Positions 16,635-25,851 of a DNA stretch of 35,874 bases are shown here, piece after piece. A model generated the notes under the pieces. That model saw only the letters and a list, made by a program, of their open reading frames with translations. It was not told where the DNA came from and searched no databases. Source of the DNA: Halobacteriales archaeon QS_1_68_20 (GTDB lineage: Archaea; Halobacteriota; Halobacteria; Halobacteriales; PXRE01); NCBI GenBank assembly GCA_003021085.1, contig PXRE01000012.1, positions 1-35,874 of the forward strand, in the 5' to 3' direction. Numbering within the stretch: the stretch's first letter is position 1; every line of letters starts with the position of its first letter. Position numbers and translations under genes: made by a program.

Positions 16635-17426
16635 TCACGTGAAGTCGTCTTCCGACAGCGGCGTGGCCGCCGAACGGTACTCCTCGTACCGCCGTTTTCC
16701 CCACCGCCTGACCGCTTCGTCTCCGGTGTCGAGCAACGCCCGCGGGAGTCCCTCGTCGTCCTCGACGCCGACCTGCACGGACCCGTCGTCCGGCAGGCCG
16801 AGGTGGAACGGGACCTCGTCGACGACCGACACGGACAGGCGGCCGGTCGCGAGCGGTTCGCGGAACAGGTCCGCGTACGGCTCCTCCCGGATGGTCGCGG
16901 CAACGTCCGCGGAGACGACGATTTCGGCCTCGAGGTGGCCGGCCACGATCCGGTCGTGAACCCGGCGAATGCCCTCGCGGTCGATGGACGGGAACAGGCC
17001 ACGGAACCGCTTTACCGACTGCATCAGTTCGGTCTGGTGGATCGCCGGGGCGTACGGGTCCCCCTCGGAGGCCACGACGACCTCCGCGTCGTCGAGACTG
17101 CGGAGGTCGAAGTCGGGGTCGGTCTCCGGCAACCAGCGGAACACGGGGGCGACGGACTCGGCGGTCCGGACCGCGTCAGCGAACTCGGCGTACGCCGACA
17201 GCACCGCCGATCCGACCGGCGTGATCACGTAGCCGTCGTCGGTTTCCGCGACCCAGTCCAGTTCAGCGAGGCCGTCCAGCGCCCGCTTGACGGTGCTTCT
17301 CGACGCGTCTACCCGGTCCTGGATCGTCCGGCGAGACAGCGGTCCGTCATCGTCGAGCGCCCGCAGTACTTCGACCCGGTGGGTCGACGACGCGAGGAAG
17401 TCGATCCGTTCTGCGATGTCCGCCAC
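16635..17426 (-). CDS. winged-HTH regulator with FilR1-type sensor domain
   Basis: The 263-residue protein has an N-terminal winged helix-turn-helix (about residues 1-75; VEVLRALDDDGPLSRRTIQD then RSTVKRALDGLAELDWV) and a C-terminal region like the FilR1 middle domain (PF08350 type): LMQSVKRFRGLFPSIDREGI, EAEIVVSADVAATI and a final WGKRRYEEYR. Such regulators are common in archaea; ligands are mostly unknown. The start is set by position: a TTTATTA box at 17462-17468 allows the in-frame GTG at 17426, while the frame further upstream (to 17534) runs past the promoter. An ATG at 17440 is out of frame. The upstream gene diverges. The target genes are not evident. Confidence 0.82.
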   Translation of the reverse strand: MADIAERIDFLASSTHRVEVLRALDDDGPLSRRTIQDRVDASRSTVKRALDGLAELDWVAETDDGYVITPVGSAVLSAYAEFADAVRTAESVAPVFRWLPETDPDFDLRSLDDAEVVVASEGDPYAPAIHQTELMQSVKRFRGLFPSIDREGIRRVHDRIVAGHLEAEIVVSADVAATIREEPYADLFREPLATGRLSVSVVDEVPFHLGLPDDGSVQVGVEDDEGLPRALLDTGDEAVRRWGKRRYEEYRSAATPLSEDDFT

Positions 17427-17461
17427 CGATTTCCTCCCATGGGCCTGATCTCTCGACCCGG

Positions 17462-17468
17462 TAATAAA
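17462..17468 (-). promoter_or_regulatory. TATA-like box of the FilR1-type regulator gene
   Basis: TTTATTA on the minus strand lies 36-42 bases before the GTG at 17426, implying a leader of about 10 bases. Confidence 0.5.
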
Positions 17469-17564
17469 CAACCGGGCGCGTTCTCCGGGTCCGAGAGCGG
17501 CGGCGGGCCGGGGGACGGCGCCAGCGCACAACACCTAAGTCCCCCGGCGGAGTGGATCCTGACG

Positions 17565-17771
17565 ATGAGCGACGAGCCCTGCGACGCCTGCGGGGAGTCC
17601 GTCGAGGAGGCGCTCGCCCGGACCGTCCGCCTGACGGTCGATCGCTCCCAGATCGACGTCCAGCGCCTGTGCCCGGACTGCTTCGCGGAGTGGATCGACC
17701 GCTACCAGCACGAGATGCAGAACGACCCGGGTACCCTCGAGGACGGCGACTCCGAGATCATCGTCGACTAG
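17565..17771 (+). CDS. small zinc-ribbon-like protein
   Basis: The 68-residue acidic protein has two CxxC pairs: Cys6 and Cys9 in EPCDACGES, and Cys36 and Cys39 in QRLCPDCFAEW. This fits a single zinc-binding knuckle pair. The ATG at 17565 is supported by a CCTAAG box (17534-17539) at leaderless distance. Small zinc-finger proteins of this kind are numerous in haloarchaea and mostly uncharacterised; one can guess a role in protein or nucleic-acid contacts, but nothing here proves it. It converges with valS across about 110 bases that contain an AT-rich patch but no clear terminator. Confidence 0.8.
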   Translation: MSDEPCDACGESVEEALARTVRLTVDRSQIDVQRLCPDCFAEWIDRYQHEMQNDPGTLEDGDSEIIVD

Positions 17772-17882
17772 CCCCCGACCCCTTCGTTTCAACTGGAGAT
17801 TAGTCAATTAACGAACAGGTTCGGTCAGGTGTCGGTCGGTAACGGATCCGGTCGAGACGGCGACGGAATCAGCGCGGGCCGT

Positions 17883-20507
17883 TCACTCGTAGATCAGCAC
17901 GATCGCGCGCTCGGATTCGACGACCTCGGCGTCGACGCCGGCGTCGACGTTGTACTCCTCGGTGATCGACAGCCAGTCGGCGTCGACGACGACGACTTCG
18001 TTCCCGAGGTCCAGTTCGACTTCACCGTCCTCGTTCAGTTGCTGCTGGATCTCCGCGGGGCTGGCGTCTTCGAGCGCGCCCAGGACCGGTCCGGTCTGGT
18101 CGCGGAACTCCTGGCCGATGGACGCCTCGTCGGGTTCGATCTCGGTGGGTTCGAGTTCGGCCGGCGGTTCGCCCTCCTCGATGGTCACCGTCGCGTTGAT
18201 GGTGTTCTCCAGGTCGCGGGTCTCCGGCTGCCGGGGGAGTCCCTCGTCGGGGTAGACCTCGACGGCGTCGAGTTCGGCGTTCAGCGGCATCCCGCGGTCG
18301 GACTTCCAGCCGCGGACGGCGCTGGCGACGTCGGCGATCAGTTCGCCCGCCTGCTCGGCCGTCTCGTCGACCATCCCGAGTTCCGGCCACTCGGTCAGGT
18401 GGACGCTGCCCTCCGCGCCGGGGAGGTTGTCCCACAGTTCATCGGTGACGAACGGGACGAACGGCGCGAGCATCCGCAGGCTGGCGGAGACGGTGACGAA
18501 CAGGGCGTGCTGGGCGGCCTCCCGGTCCTCGGGGGTACCGTCGTACAGCCGTCCCTTGACGAGTTCGACGTAGTCGTCGGCGAAGTCGTGCCACACGAAG
18601 TCCCGGATCGTCCGGAGCGCCTCGTCGAATCGGTACTCGTCCATGGCGTCGGCGACGCTCGCGGCGACCCGGTCGGCCTTGCTGAGGATCCACCGGTCGG
18701 CCTCGCGGTACTCGGGGTCGGCGATGTCGGGGGTGTCCTCGTCGAGGTGCGAGAACGTGAACCGGCAGATGTTCCAGATCTTGGTGAGAAAGCGCGAGGC
18801 GCTCTTGACTTCCTTCCACTGGAACTGGACGTCCGTCCCGGGCTGGCCGCCCAGCGCGATGGCCTGCCGGAAGGCGTCGGCGCTGTACTCCTCCAGCACC
18901 TCCTCGGGCTGGACGAAGTTACCCTTGGACTTGGACATCTTGTTGCCGTCGTCGCCCATCACCATGCCGTTGATGAGGGCGTCCTCCCAGGGGATCTCGT
19001 CGACCAGCGCGTCCGTCCGGAGGACGGTGTAGAACGCCCACGTCCGGATGATGTCGTGGCCCTGCTCGCGCACCTGGGTCGGCTCGAACGCCTCGTCGGG
19101 CCAGCCGTTGGCGTACAGCGCCGAGATGGACGAGTCCATCCAGGTGTCCATGACGTCGGTCTCGCCCTCCCAGTCGTCGGCACCGCACTCGGGGCAGGAG
19201 CCGACGGCGGGGTCCTCCTCGGTCGGGTCGACCGGGAGTTCGTCGACGCTGGCGATGTTGACGTGGTCGCACTCCCCGCAGTACCAGGCCGGGATGGAGG
19301 TGGCGAACTCCCGCTGGCGGGAGATCACCCAGTCCCACTCCATGCTCTCGGTCCACTCCTCGAAGCGGGTGTACATGTGCTCGGGGATCCACTCGACCTG
19401 CTGGGCCTTCTCGAGGATGGACTCCTGGTCGACCTCGATGAACCACTGCTCCTTGCTGAGGATCTCGATGGCCGTGTCACACCGCCAGCAGGTGCCGACC
19501 GACTGCTCGGTCGGTTCGGAGTCGAGGAGGTAGCCCTCGGCCTCCAGGTCGGCGGCGATCTCCTCCTTCGCTTCGTCGATGGTGAGGCCGGCGTAGTCGT
19601 CGGCCAGCGACGACAGGTGGCCGTCCTCGGTGAACACCGGCCGGAGGTCCAGGCCGTGCTCGGCCCACCAGTCGACGTCCTGCTTGTCCCCGAAGGTACA
19701 GACCATCACGGCGCCGGACCCGAAGTCGGCGTCGACGTCGTCGTCGGTGAACAGCGTGACCTCCTGGCCGAACAGCGGGACCTCGAAGGTCTCGCCCGCC
19801 CGGCCGTCGTAGCGGTCGTCGTCGGGGTCGACGGCGATCCCGACGCAGGCGGCCAGCAGTTCCGGCCGGGTCGTGGCGATCTCGATGTCGTCGCCGTCCA
19901 CGCCGGGGAACGTCAGGTAGTACAGCGTGCCCTGGCGGTCCTCGTTCTCGACCTCGGCGTCCGCGATGGCGGTGTTACAGCGCGGACACCAGTTGACGGG
20001 GTGCTCGTCCCGGTAGACGTAGCCGTCCTCGGCCATCTCGACGAACGACTGCTGGGTCAGGCCCCAGTACTCGGGGTCCATGGTCTGGTACTCCTGAGTC
20101 CAGTCCTGGGAGAACCCCAGGTCCCGCATGGTGTCTTTCATGGCCGCGATCTGTTCCTCGGTGTGCTCGATGCACATCTCGCGGAACTCCTGGCGGGACA
20201 CCTCCGTCCGGTCGATGCCGTGTTTCTCCTCGACTTTCACCTCCGTCGGGAGGCCGTGGCAGTCCCAGCCCTGGGGAAACGAGACGTCGAACCCCTGCAG
20301 TCGCCTGTACCGGGCGGCGAAGTCCTGGTAGCACCATCCCAGGGCGTTCCCGATGTGGAAGTTGCCCGTGGGGTACGGCGGCGGCGTGTCGATCACGTAG
20401 TCCGGGGCACCGCTGTCCTCGTACTCGTATACGTTGCGCTCGAACCAGTCGCGCTTCCACTTCGGCTCTATCTCGTCCGGTTCGTAACTATCGCTGAGGT
20501 CTGTCAT
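17883..20507 (-). CDS. valS: valyl-tRNA synthetase
   Basis: ValS charges tRNA-Val with valine. The 874-residue class Ia enzyme has the HIGH-type motif in [17 protein letters not shown], the CP1 editing domain with its inserted zinc-binding cysteines ([12 protein letters not shown]; further pairs at CWRCDTAIE and [17 protein letters not shown]), the KMSKS loop [20 protein letters not shown], and the C-terminal anticodon-binding domain. Length is as expected for haloarchaea, and no long N- or C-terminal extension is present. The start at 20507 ([15 protein letters not shown]) has a GGATAATC box at leaderless distance; the frame upstream is not conserved-looking. It is a stand-alone gene. Confidence 0.97.
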   Translation of the reverse strand: MTDLSDSYEPDEIEPKWKRDWFERNVYEYEDSGAPDYVIDTPPPYPTGNFHIGNALGWCYQDFAARYRRLQGFDVSFPQGWDCHGLPTEVKVEEKHGIDRTEVSRQEFREMCIEHTEEQIAAMKDTMRDLGFSQDWTQEYQTMDPEYWGLTQQSFVEMAEDGYVYRDEHPVNWCPRCNTAIADAEVENEDRQGTLYYLTFPGVDGDDIEIATTRPELLAACVGIAVDPDDDRYDGRAGETFEVPLFGQEVTLFTDDDVDADFGSGAVMVCTFGDKQDVDWWAEHGLDLRPVFTEDGHLSSLADDYAGLTIDEAKEEIAADLEAEGYLLDSEPTEQSVGTCWRCDTAIEILSKEQWFIEVDQESILEKAQQVEWIPEHMYTRFEEWTESMEWDWVISRQREFATSIPAWYCGECDHVNIASVDELPVDPTEEDPAVGSCPECGADDWEGETDVMDTWMDSSISALYANGWPDEAFEPTQVREQGHDIIRTWAFYTVLRTDALVDEIPWEDALINGMVMGDDGNKMSKSKGNFVQPEEVLEEYSADAFRQAIALGGQPGTDVQFQWKEVKSASRFLTKIWNICRFTFSHLDEDTPDIADPEYREADRWILSKADRVAASVADAMDEYRFDEALRTIRDFVWHDFADDYVELVKGRLYDGTPEDREAAQHALFVTVSASLRMLAPFVPFVTDELWDNLPGAEGSVHLTEWPELGMVDETAEQAGELIADVASAVRGWKSDRGMPLNAELDAVEVYPDEGLPRQPETRDLENTINATVTIEEGEPPAELEPTEIEPDEASIGQEFRDQTGPVLGALEDASPAEIQQQLNEDGEVELDLGNEVVVVDADWLSITEEYNVDAGVDAEVVESERAIVLIYE

Positions 20508-20527
20508 CGTTGTCTGGCGTCGCTGTC

Positions 20528-20535
20528 GATTATCC
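20528..20535 (-). promoter_or_regulatory. TATA-like box of valS
   Basis: On the minus strand GGATAATC lies 21-28 bases before the valS ATG at 20507. Confidence 0.45.
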
Positions 20536-20565
20536 TGGTCTCGCTCCACGGAACAGTACCCCGAG

Positions 20566-20570
20566 AAAAA
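20566..20570 (-). terminator. possible oligo-T terminator in the valS/peptidase gap
   Basis: Five T on the minus strand, about 230 bases past the S9 peptidase stop and just before the valS promoter. The 295-base gap (20508-20802) otherwise holds only AT-richer sequence with no gene I can support. Confidence 0.25.
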
Positions 20571-20802
20571 TCCACCGTCTTACCCACGTACTACGACGGT
20601 CATGAGTTACCGGGAATAGCAAAGGTGCCCCAATAAGCGTTTCCATACATTCGCCACCGTCTCGGCCGACGAATTCGGGAGACGAAACCGGGGTGGTCCT
20701 TGTCACCAATTCACTCGCTTCGTTTAAAGGTTGTGTGGATAACACGAAACGGGGTTCGGCGGACAGTTCGACCCAGGTGCCCCGCAACCGCTGGCCGACC
20801 GT

Positions 20803-22842
20803 TCAGTCCTCGTCGGTGCGGCCGGTCAGGTCGGCATCGGCATCGCGTTCCAGCGCGGGCGGGGCGTCGTGGTACTCCAGGTAACCGTCGAACCAGCGGG
20901 CGATGCGCTCGATGCGGTCGACGACGTGGTAGGGGTCGCCCGAGCGGGACAGTTCGTGGCCCTCCCCGGGGTAGCGCACGAAACGGGTGTCGACGCCGTG
21001 CTTGCGGAGGATGCGGTGGTACAGTTCCGCGGTACAGGCGGGCGTCCGGTAGTCGTCGTCGCTGTGGATCAACAGCGTCGGGGTGTCGACCTCGTGGGCG
21101 TGGCCGGTCGGGGACTGCTCCCAGAGGAACTCGGGGTCCTCCCAGGGCGTCGCGTCGAAGTCGCCCTCGACGAGTTTGTACGCCTGGTCGGTCGACCCGT
21201 AAAAGCCCGTCAGGTCGTAGACGCCACGCTGGGCGACGGCGGCCTCGAAGTAGTCCGTCTGGCCGATCATCCAGCTCGTCATGAACCCGCCGAAACTGCC
21301 GCCCGTGAGGAACACCTGGTCGTCGTCCACGTAGTCGCGGTCGGCCACCGCTTCGACGCCGGCCATCACGTCGGACATGGTGACGTCGCCCCAGTCCCGT
21401 TCGATGGCGGCCATGAAGTCCTCGCCGTACCCGGCCGACCCCCGCGGGTTCGACCAGAAGACGACGTAGCCCCGCGCCGCCAGCGTCTGGAACTCGTGCC
21501 ACATCGTTCCGCTGGTGGTCCACATCGCGTGGGGGCCGCCGTGGACCTCCACGATCAGCGGGTACGTCTCGTCGGGGTCGAAGTCCGGCGGCGTCAGCAC
21601 CCATCCCTGGAGGTCGGTGCCGTCCTCACTATAGGCCAGTTCCTCCGGTTGACTCACTGCGCGCGCGTCGAGATAGTCTGCGTTGACGCGGGTGAGTCGT
21701 TGCTCCTCTGCGCCGCCGCGGGTGCTCACGAACAGGTCCCCGGGGTGGTCCCAGTCGCTGCGGACGAACGCGACCACGTCGTCGCCGACGTCGAAGCCGT
21801 CCACGGTGGCCCAGTCCTCCCGGACCACGGGCTCGGCGTCCGTGTCGTCCCAGCGGACCGACCACAGCGTCTCCGTGCCCTCGTCGGGCGTGGCGAAGTA
21901 CAGCGTCTCGCGGCTGGGCCCCCACTGTGGGTCGGCCTCGTACCCGAGCGTCCGGTCGAGGTCCGCCGTCGGGTGGGTCACGTCGCCGGTGTCGGCGTCC
22001 AGCACCTTCAGTTCGGTCGGCCGGAGCGAGGGCCGGTCCGGTTCGGTGAACAGGTGCGCGACCCGGCCGTCGGCCGTCGCCGCCAGGCTTCCCTCGGGCC
22101 CGGTCGTCGTGTGGAGGCAGTCGTGCTCGTCGGCGTCCACGTCGTAGGCGACGATGGTGTACTCGATGGCGTCGTCGGGGTCGGGTTCGGTGTCGGCCAC
22201 CGTGTAGTACAGCGTCGAGGCGTCGCCCCACGAGACGCTCCCGTGGTCGTAGTCGTCCGCGGTGACTCGCTCGACCCGGTCGTCGTCGCCGGCGTCGTCC
22301 CCCAGCGTCACGACGTAGACGTGGTCGCGTCCGCCGTCGAAGTACCGCTGGGCCGTCCGGTAGACGGTGCGGTCGATCACCCGCGGATCCGGCGCCTCGC
22401 GCTCGTAGTCCCCGGGCACCGACAGGTCGTGGTCGTCCTCGCGCTCCCCGGGTCTGACGCTCTGGAGGAAGGCGATGCGCGTCCCGTCGGGACTCCACTC
22501 GATACCGGAGACCGCACCGGCGACGTCGGTCACCTGGCGGGCTTCCCCGCCGTCGACCGGGGCGACCCACAGCTGGCGGCGGTGCTTCTCGACTCCCCTG
22601 GAGGTGACGAACGCCAGTCGGTCGCCGCTGGGACTCCAGCGCGGTTCGCCGTCGAGGTGGCCCGCGACGGTGAACCGGCGCGGTTCGTCCCCGCCGGTCG
22701 AGGCGACGTACACGGTCGACTCGTACTCCTCGTCGTCCTGCGGTTCCTGCCGGAGGAACGCGACCTCCTCGCCGCCGGGCGACACGCGCGGGTCCGCGAC
22801 CCCCACGATGCCGTGGAAGTCGGCCGCCTCGATGCGCTGCAT
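20803..22842 (-). CDS. S9 family peptidase (prolyl oligopeptidase/acylaminoacyl-peptidase type)
   Basis: The 679-residue protein has an N-terminal beta-propeller of WD40/TolB-like repeats (e.g. PRWSPSGDRLAFVTSRGVEK and IEWSPDGTRIAFL) and a C-terminal alpha/beta-hydrolase domain (about residues 410-660). The catalytic triad can be placed: Ser in FLTGGSFGGFMTSW, Asp in LLIHSDDDYRTP, His in YPGEGHELSR. The oxyanion-region motif VEVHGGPHAMW is also present. Such enzymes release acylated residues or cleave short peptides; the propeller limits access to small substrates. No signal peptide is found, so it is cytoplasmic. The ATG at 22842 fits an ATTTGAC box upstream. The exact substrate is unknown. 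Confidence 0.93.
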   Translation of the reverse strand: MQRIEAADFHGIVGVADPRVSPGGEEVAFLRQEPQDDEEYESTVYVASTGGDEPRRFTVAGHLDGEPRWSPSGDRLAFVTSRGVEKHRRQLWVAPVDGGEARQVTDVAGAVSGIEWSPDGTRIAFLQSVRPGEREDDHDLSVPGDYEREAPDPRVIDRTVYRTAQRYFDGGRDHVYVVTLGDDAGDDDRVERVTADDYDHGSVSWGDASTLYYTVADTEPDPDDAIEYTIVAYDVDADEHDCLHTTTGPEGSLAATADGRVAHLFTEPDRPSLRPTELKVLDADTGDVTHPTADLDRTLGYEADPQWGPSRETLYFATPDEGTETLWSVRWDDTDAEPVVREDWATVDGFDVGDDVVAFVRSDWDHPGDLFVSTRGGAEEQRLTRVNADYLDARAVSQPEELAYSEDGTDLQGWVLTPPDFDPDETYPLIVEVHGGPHAMWTTSGTMWHEFQTLAARGYVVFWSNPRGSAGYGEDFMAAIERDWGDVTMSDVMAGVEAVADRDYVDDDQVFLTGGSFGGFMTSWMIGQTDYFEAAVAQRGVYDLTGFYGSTDQAYKLVEGDFDATPWEDPEFLWEQSPTGHAHEVDTPTLLIHSDDDYRTPACTAELYHRILRKHGVDTRFVRYPGEGHELSRSGDPYHVVDRIERIARWFDGYLEYHDAPPALERDADADLTGRTDED

Positions 22843-23073
22843 GCCCCCGGGTTCGGGACGGGGTGTCAAATGGTTTCGGTTCGGAAATTGCTGGCGGTGC
22901 GACGACGAGACTGCCGGACGGGACCGGTCGACGGTCCCCCGCGAGGTGGCAGTTGCCTCGGGTCGGCCACGAGCGACGGACCCGGGCTCTCTTGCCCGGT
23001 CACGGATCGGCGGGATTCGCTCTCGGTGGGGGGCGAAACCTGGGGCGGCTACCCCCCGTCAGCGTGGTCGCGC

Positions 23074-24003
23074 TCAGTACGAGCAACAGCCGTTACTGGA
23101 GCAACGACAGTCACTCGTCACCTGCCAGTTGCAGTCGGTGCCACAACAGTACGTCTCCCAGATGGAACAGTTAACGTTTCGCTGGCAGTTGTAGTTCGAC
23201 GAACACGACTCGTCGACCTTGTCACAGTGGCCCATCGTCGTCGGCCCGTCGTCCCTGATCCGGGGGGCTGCCCCGCGTGTGTGGACGGTCTCCCAGGCGC
23301 GCTCGGCGGGCGCCCCGAGTTCGATCCTGGCCGGATCGTCGACGATGTCGCCCTGGCTGGCCAGGGTTAGCAAGTCGTCGATGAGTGCGCTCATGCGGCC
23401 GAACGCGTCGTCGACCGCCGCCAGGGCGTCGTCCTCGCACTCGCAGGCTTCCCGGGCGTGCTCCAGATGACCGCTGGCGACCGAAAGCGGGTTCCGGAGG
23501 TCGTGAGAGACGATGCTCACGATGTTCGCGGCGAGGATCCGCGCCACCCGGACGTCGGACTCACCGAACGCGTCGGGGACGGTCGAGCCGACGTTCATGA
23601 CGCCGTACTTCCCCAGCGGCAGGATGATCTCGGCTCGAACGACGGTGTCCGGGTTGTACACTCGATCCTCGTCGTGGACGTCGTCGGAGGTGAGAACCTC
23701 GCCGGTCTCGAACGCCCGCCAGGAGAGACTGTTGCCCGGCCGATAGACGATGTCGTCGTCGAACAGTTCGTCGCACGTTCCGGTGCGCTCGGCTAGCCTG
23801 AGCACTCCCTCGTCCGGATCGTACAGCCACGTGGCGCTGATGGGGTGGCCGAGCACGTCCTGGGCGGTCTCGACCGCGACGGCGCACACCTCCTGGCGTG
23901 TCGTCGCCGCCATGAGCCGTCGGGTGGCGTCGTGCGGGGGTTCCAGCGCTCGGTCCATCGAGTCCGATTCACGGTCGATCGAGTACGATTCCACGTCACC
24001 CAC
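23074..24003 (-). CDS. GAF-HisKA protein lacking HATPase, with cysteine-rich C-terminal tail
   Basis: Residues about 25-160 form a GAF domain (RQEVCAVAVETAQDVLGHPI, ILPLGKYGVMNVGS). A HisKA helix follows with acceptor His167 in SIVSHDLRNPLSVASGHLEH and a second helix to about residue 225. In an ordinary kinase the ATPase domain would follow. Instead, near where the N-box should start, the last 53 residues (from Met257) hold 11 cysteines, including two CC pairs, and six asparagines, with almost no acidic residues; the codons are poorer in G+C than the rest. The protein can dimerise and perhaps be phosphorylated but cannot bind ATP. The start is GTG at 24003, 17 bases after the preceding gene's stop; ATG at 23958 is an alternative. 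The tail could be a metal- or disulfide-based module. Confidence 0.8.
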   Translation of the reverse strand: MGDVESYSIDRESDSMDRALEPPHDATRRLMAATTRQEVCAVAVETAQDVLGHPISATWLYDPDEGVLRLAERTGTCDELFDDDIVYRPGNSLSWRAFETGEVLTSDDVHDEDRVYNPDTVVRAEIILPLGKYGVMNVGSTVPDAFGESDVRVARILAANIVSIVSHDLRNPLSVASGHLEHAREACECEDDALAAVDDAFGRMSALIDDLLTLASQGDIVDDPARIELGAPAERAWETVHTRGAAPRIRDDGPTTMGHCDKVDESCSSNYNCQRNVNCSIWETYCCGTDCNWQVTSDCRCSSNGCCSY

Positions 24004-24020
24004 TCGTGGACGAAGGGCCG

Positions 24021-24542
24021 CTACTGCAACTCGATCTTCCGGACGTAGGGCTGGGACCGGAGTTCGTTGAGCAACTCGCCCGGCAACTGCTCCTCGGTGA
24101 CGACGTGGAGTCGCGGGTCCTCGCTAAACTCCGGGTCGTCGCTGACGGTCTGGCGGATGGAGACGCCACTGTCGGCGATGCGGCCGGTTACGTCCGCCAC
24201 GATGCCCGGTTCGTCGGCGTCGTGGACGGCGACGGTCAGCACCGTCAGGTCCAGCAACGGCGCGAGGTCCATCAGGCTCGGAATCTGGGAGATGTTCTGG
24301 AAGATGCGGCGCAACTGCTCGTCGGCGAGGATGGCGTCCGTCGTGGAGTCGACGACCCGCCGGTCGACGTCGATCTCGCGGGCGATCTGGGTGTTGGGAA
24401 TCTCGATGCCGCCGGAGACGACCCGCCCGTCGTCGTTGACCGAGAAGCCCCGCTCCAGCATGAGGCGGATGACCGCCTGCTGGCTCGGACTTCCCTCGAA
24501 CTTGGCGAGGATCTCGTCGAACATCGAGGAGTCGTCGCTCAT
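24021..24542 (-). CDS. ACT domain-containing regulator of amino-acid metabolism
   Basis: The 173-residue protein has an N-terminal helical DNA-binding-like part (about residues 10-90; SQQAVIRLMLERGFSV, then IPNTQIAREIDVDRRVVDST) and a C-terminal ACT domain (about 100-173; LTVLTVAVHDADEPGIVADV and TGRIADSGVSIRQTVSDDPE). ACT domains bind amino acids, so an amino-acid-responsive transcription regulator is likely; this layout is widespread in haloarchaea as an uncharacterised ACT regulator. The ATG at 24542 is preferred to an upstream codon at 24563. It may be co-transcribed with the GAF-HisKA gene 17 bases downstream, since no promoter fits between. Confidence 0.83.
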   Translation of the reverse strand: MSDDSSMFDEILAKFEGSPSQQAVIRLMLERGFSVNDDGRVVSGGIEIPNTQIAREIDVDRRVVDSTTDAILADEQLRRIFQNISQIPSLMDLAPLLDLTVLTVAVHDADEPGIVADVTGRIADSGVSIRQTVSDDPEFSEDPRLHVVTEEQLPGELLNELRSQPYVRKIELQ

Positions 24543-24636
24543 TCCTGGTCCCGTCTTGCGCATCTGCCAGCATAAATCAGGGGGACCGACTCCGGCGCCG
24601 GCGGCCCCGGTCGGCGGAATCCGCCCGTGAACGCCC

Positions 24637-25839
24637 CTAGGCGACCGCGAGCACGCTGGTTCCCGTCGCCGTCAGGTAGACGACCCCGTCGACGACGACG
24701 GCGGGGGCGTGAATGTCGTCCCGTGGATCCACGCGCCACCTCCGGTCGCCGCTGGTGTCCAGGGCTACCAGATCGCTGCCAGCTCCGAAGTATACCCTGT
24801 CGTCGACGACCACGGGACTGGTCTCTGGCGTCTCGACGTTCCGCGCCCATCGCGTCTCCCCCGTCGCTGCGTCGACGGCCCGGATCTGCGCTTCCTGCAA
24901 CGAGGGGCCCGCCTGTACGTAGAGGGCCCCCCTGGCGAGGGCGGGGGACCCGGTCACGTACCCCCCGTCGTCGAACAGCGTCCACTCCTCGGTACCGTCG
25001 GAGCGTCGAAACGCCGTCACGGAGGTCTGATCGGGCGCGTAGACGAGGTCCTCACCCACGACGACCGCGTCCCAGAGGGTTCCCGGTGTCGAGCGTTGCC
25101 ACCGGATCTCACCGGTCACGGCATCCACTGCGTGCACGGTCCCGTCCTCGCTCCCGGCGTAGACGACGTCGTCGGCCACTGCGGGCTTCCCGCCGAGTCC
25201 TGGTGGGTCGCTCCCGCCACCCGTCAGGTCCGTTCGCCAGCGCAGTCCGTCGACCAGGCCCACCGCGACGAGTGCTCCGGCGTCGGTGCCGACGTAGAGT
25301 GTCTCGTCGACGACCGTGGGTGCGCCGAGGGTGTCGGTGCTCACGGTCGTGAGCGTCGTGGCGTCCCCGTTCGTCGCGTCCAGCGCGAACACGCCGTTCC
25401 CGTTCGCCGTGTAGACGGTTCCATCGGCGGTTGCGAGGGGGCCCGCGAGTCCCCGGGGGGCGCTGGTCTGCCAGGAGACGTCGCCGGACGCCGCGTCCAG
25501 TGCGTACACCGACTCCCGGCCGACGAAGACGGTTCCGTCGGCGACGACGGGTGCCCGGAGGAACAGTTCCGAGGTGGCAGCGACGTCGAAGGTCCACTGT
25601 GTAGTGGGGCAGTTCCCGGGACCGGTTCCGTCGGGGTCGTGCCCCGTGTTGCGGGCGTCGAAGTGCGGTGCGGGCCAGGTCCCGTTCACCGGACCGAGCG
25701 TCGAGTCGGCCGGCGTTTGGGTCGACCCGTCCCTACACGTGACGAGACCAGGGGACGGGGTCGACCTCGTCGAGAAACAACCGGCGAGACACGTCGGGCT
25801 ACCTGCGACGATCGTCCGGAGGTATTCCCGGCGGTCCAT
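24637..25839 (-). CDS. Tat-exported lipoprotein with PQQ-type beta-propeller
   Basis: The 400-residue protein starts with a twin-arginine signal (DRREYL) and a lipobox LAGC with Cys21, so it should be exported folded and lipid-anchored outside the cell. The rest is a run of PQQ/pyrrolo-quinoline-type propeller blades with repeats like VVDDRVYFGAGSDLVALDTS, VVDETLYVGTDAGALVAVGL and TVYTANGNGVFALDATNGDA, giving about seven or eight blades. Haloarchaeal PQQ-like proteins rarely bind PQQ; most act as binding or scaffold domains. The start lies only 12 bases after the stop of the 842-residue gene, so both are on one mRNA. Function is unknown. Confidence 0.87.
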   Translation of the reverse strand: MDRREYLRTIVAGSPTCLAGCFSTRSTPSPGLVTCRDGSTQTPADSTLGPVNGTWPAPHFDARNTGHDPDGTGPGNCPTTQWTFDVAATSELFLRAPVVADGTVFVGRESVYALDAASGDVSWQTSAPRGLAGPLATADGTVYTANGNGVFALDATNGDATTLTTVSTDTLGAPTVVDETLYVGTDAGALVAVGLVDGLRWRTDLTGGGSDPPGLGGKPAVADDVVYAGSEDGTVHAVDAVTGEIRWQRSTPGTLWDAVVVGEDLVYAPDQTSVTAFRRSDGTEEWTLFDDGGYVTGSPALARGALYVQAGPSLQEAQIRAVDAATGETRWARNVETPETSPVVVDDRVYFGAGSDLVALDTSGDRRWRVDPRDDIHAPAVVVDGVVYLTATGTSVLAVA

Positions 25840-25851
25840 CTCCCCCGGCGA

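Noticed and set aside
17790..17825. AT-rich patch between the zinc-ribbon gene and valS as a promoter or attachment site
   Set aside because: It lies between convergent gene ends, has no repeat elsewhere in the window and no T-run; likely just a 3' region.
20530..20787. 85-codon minus-strand frame between valS and the S9 peptidase
   Set aside because: Composition is not haloarchaeal-like, and it spans the valS promoter region and a T-tract.
23235..23270. Independent promoter for the Cys-rich segment as a separate peptide gene
   Set aside because: No AT-rich box is found at leaderless distance before the ATG at 23235; the in-frame fusion is the simpler reading, though an internal start is not excluded.
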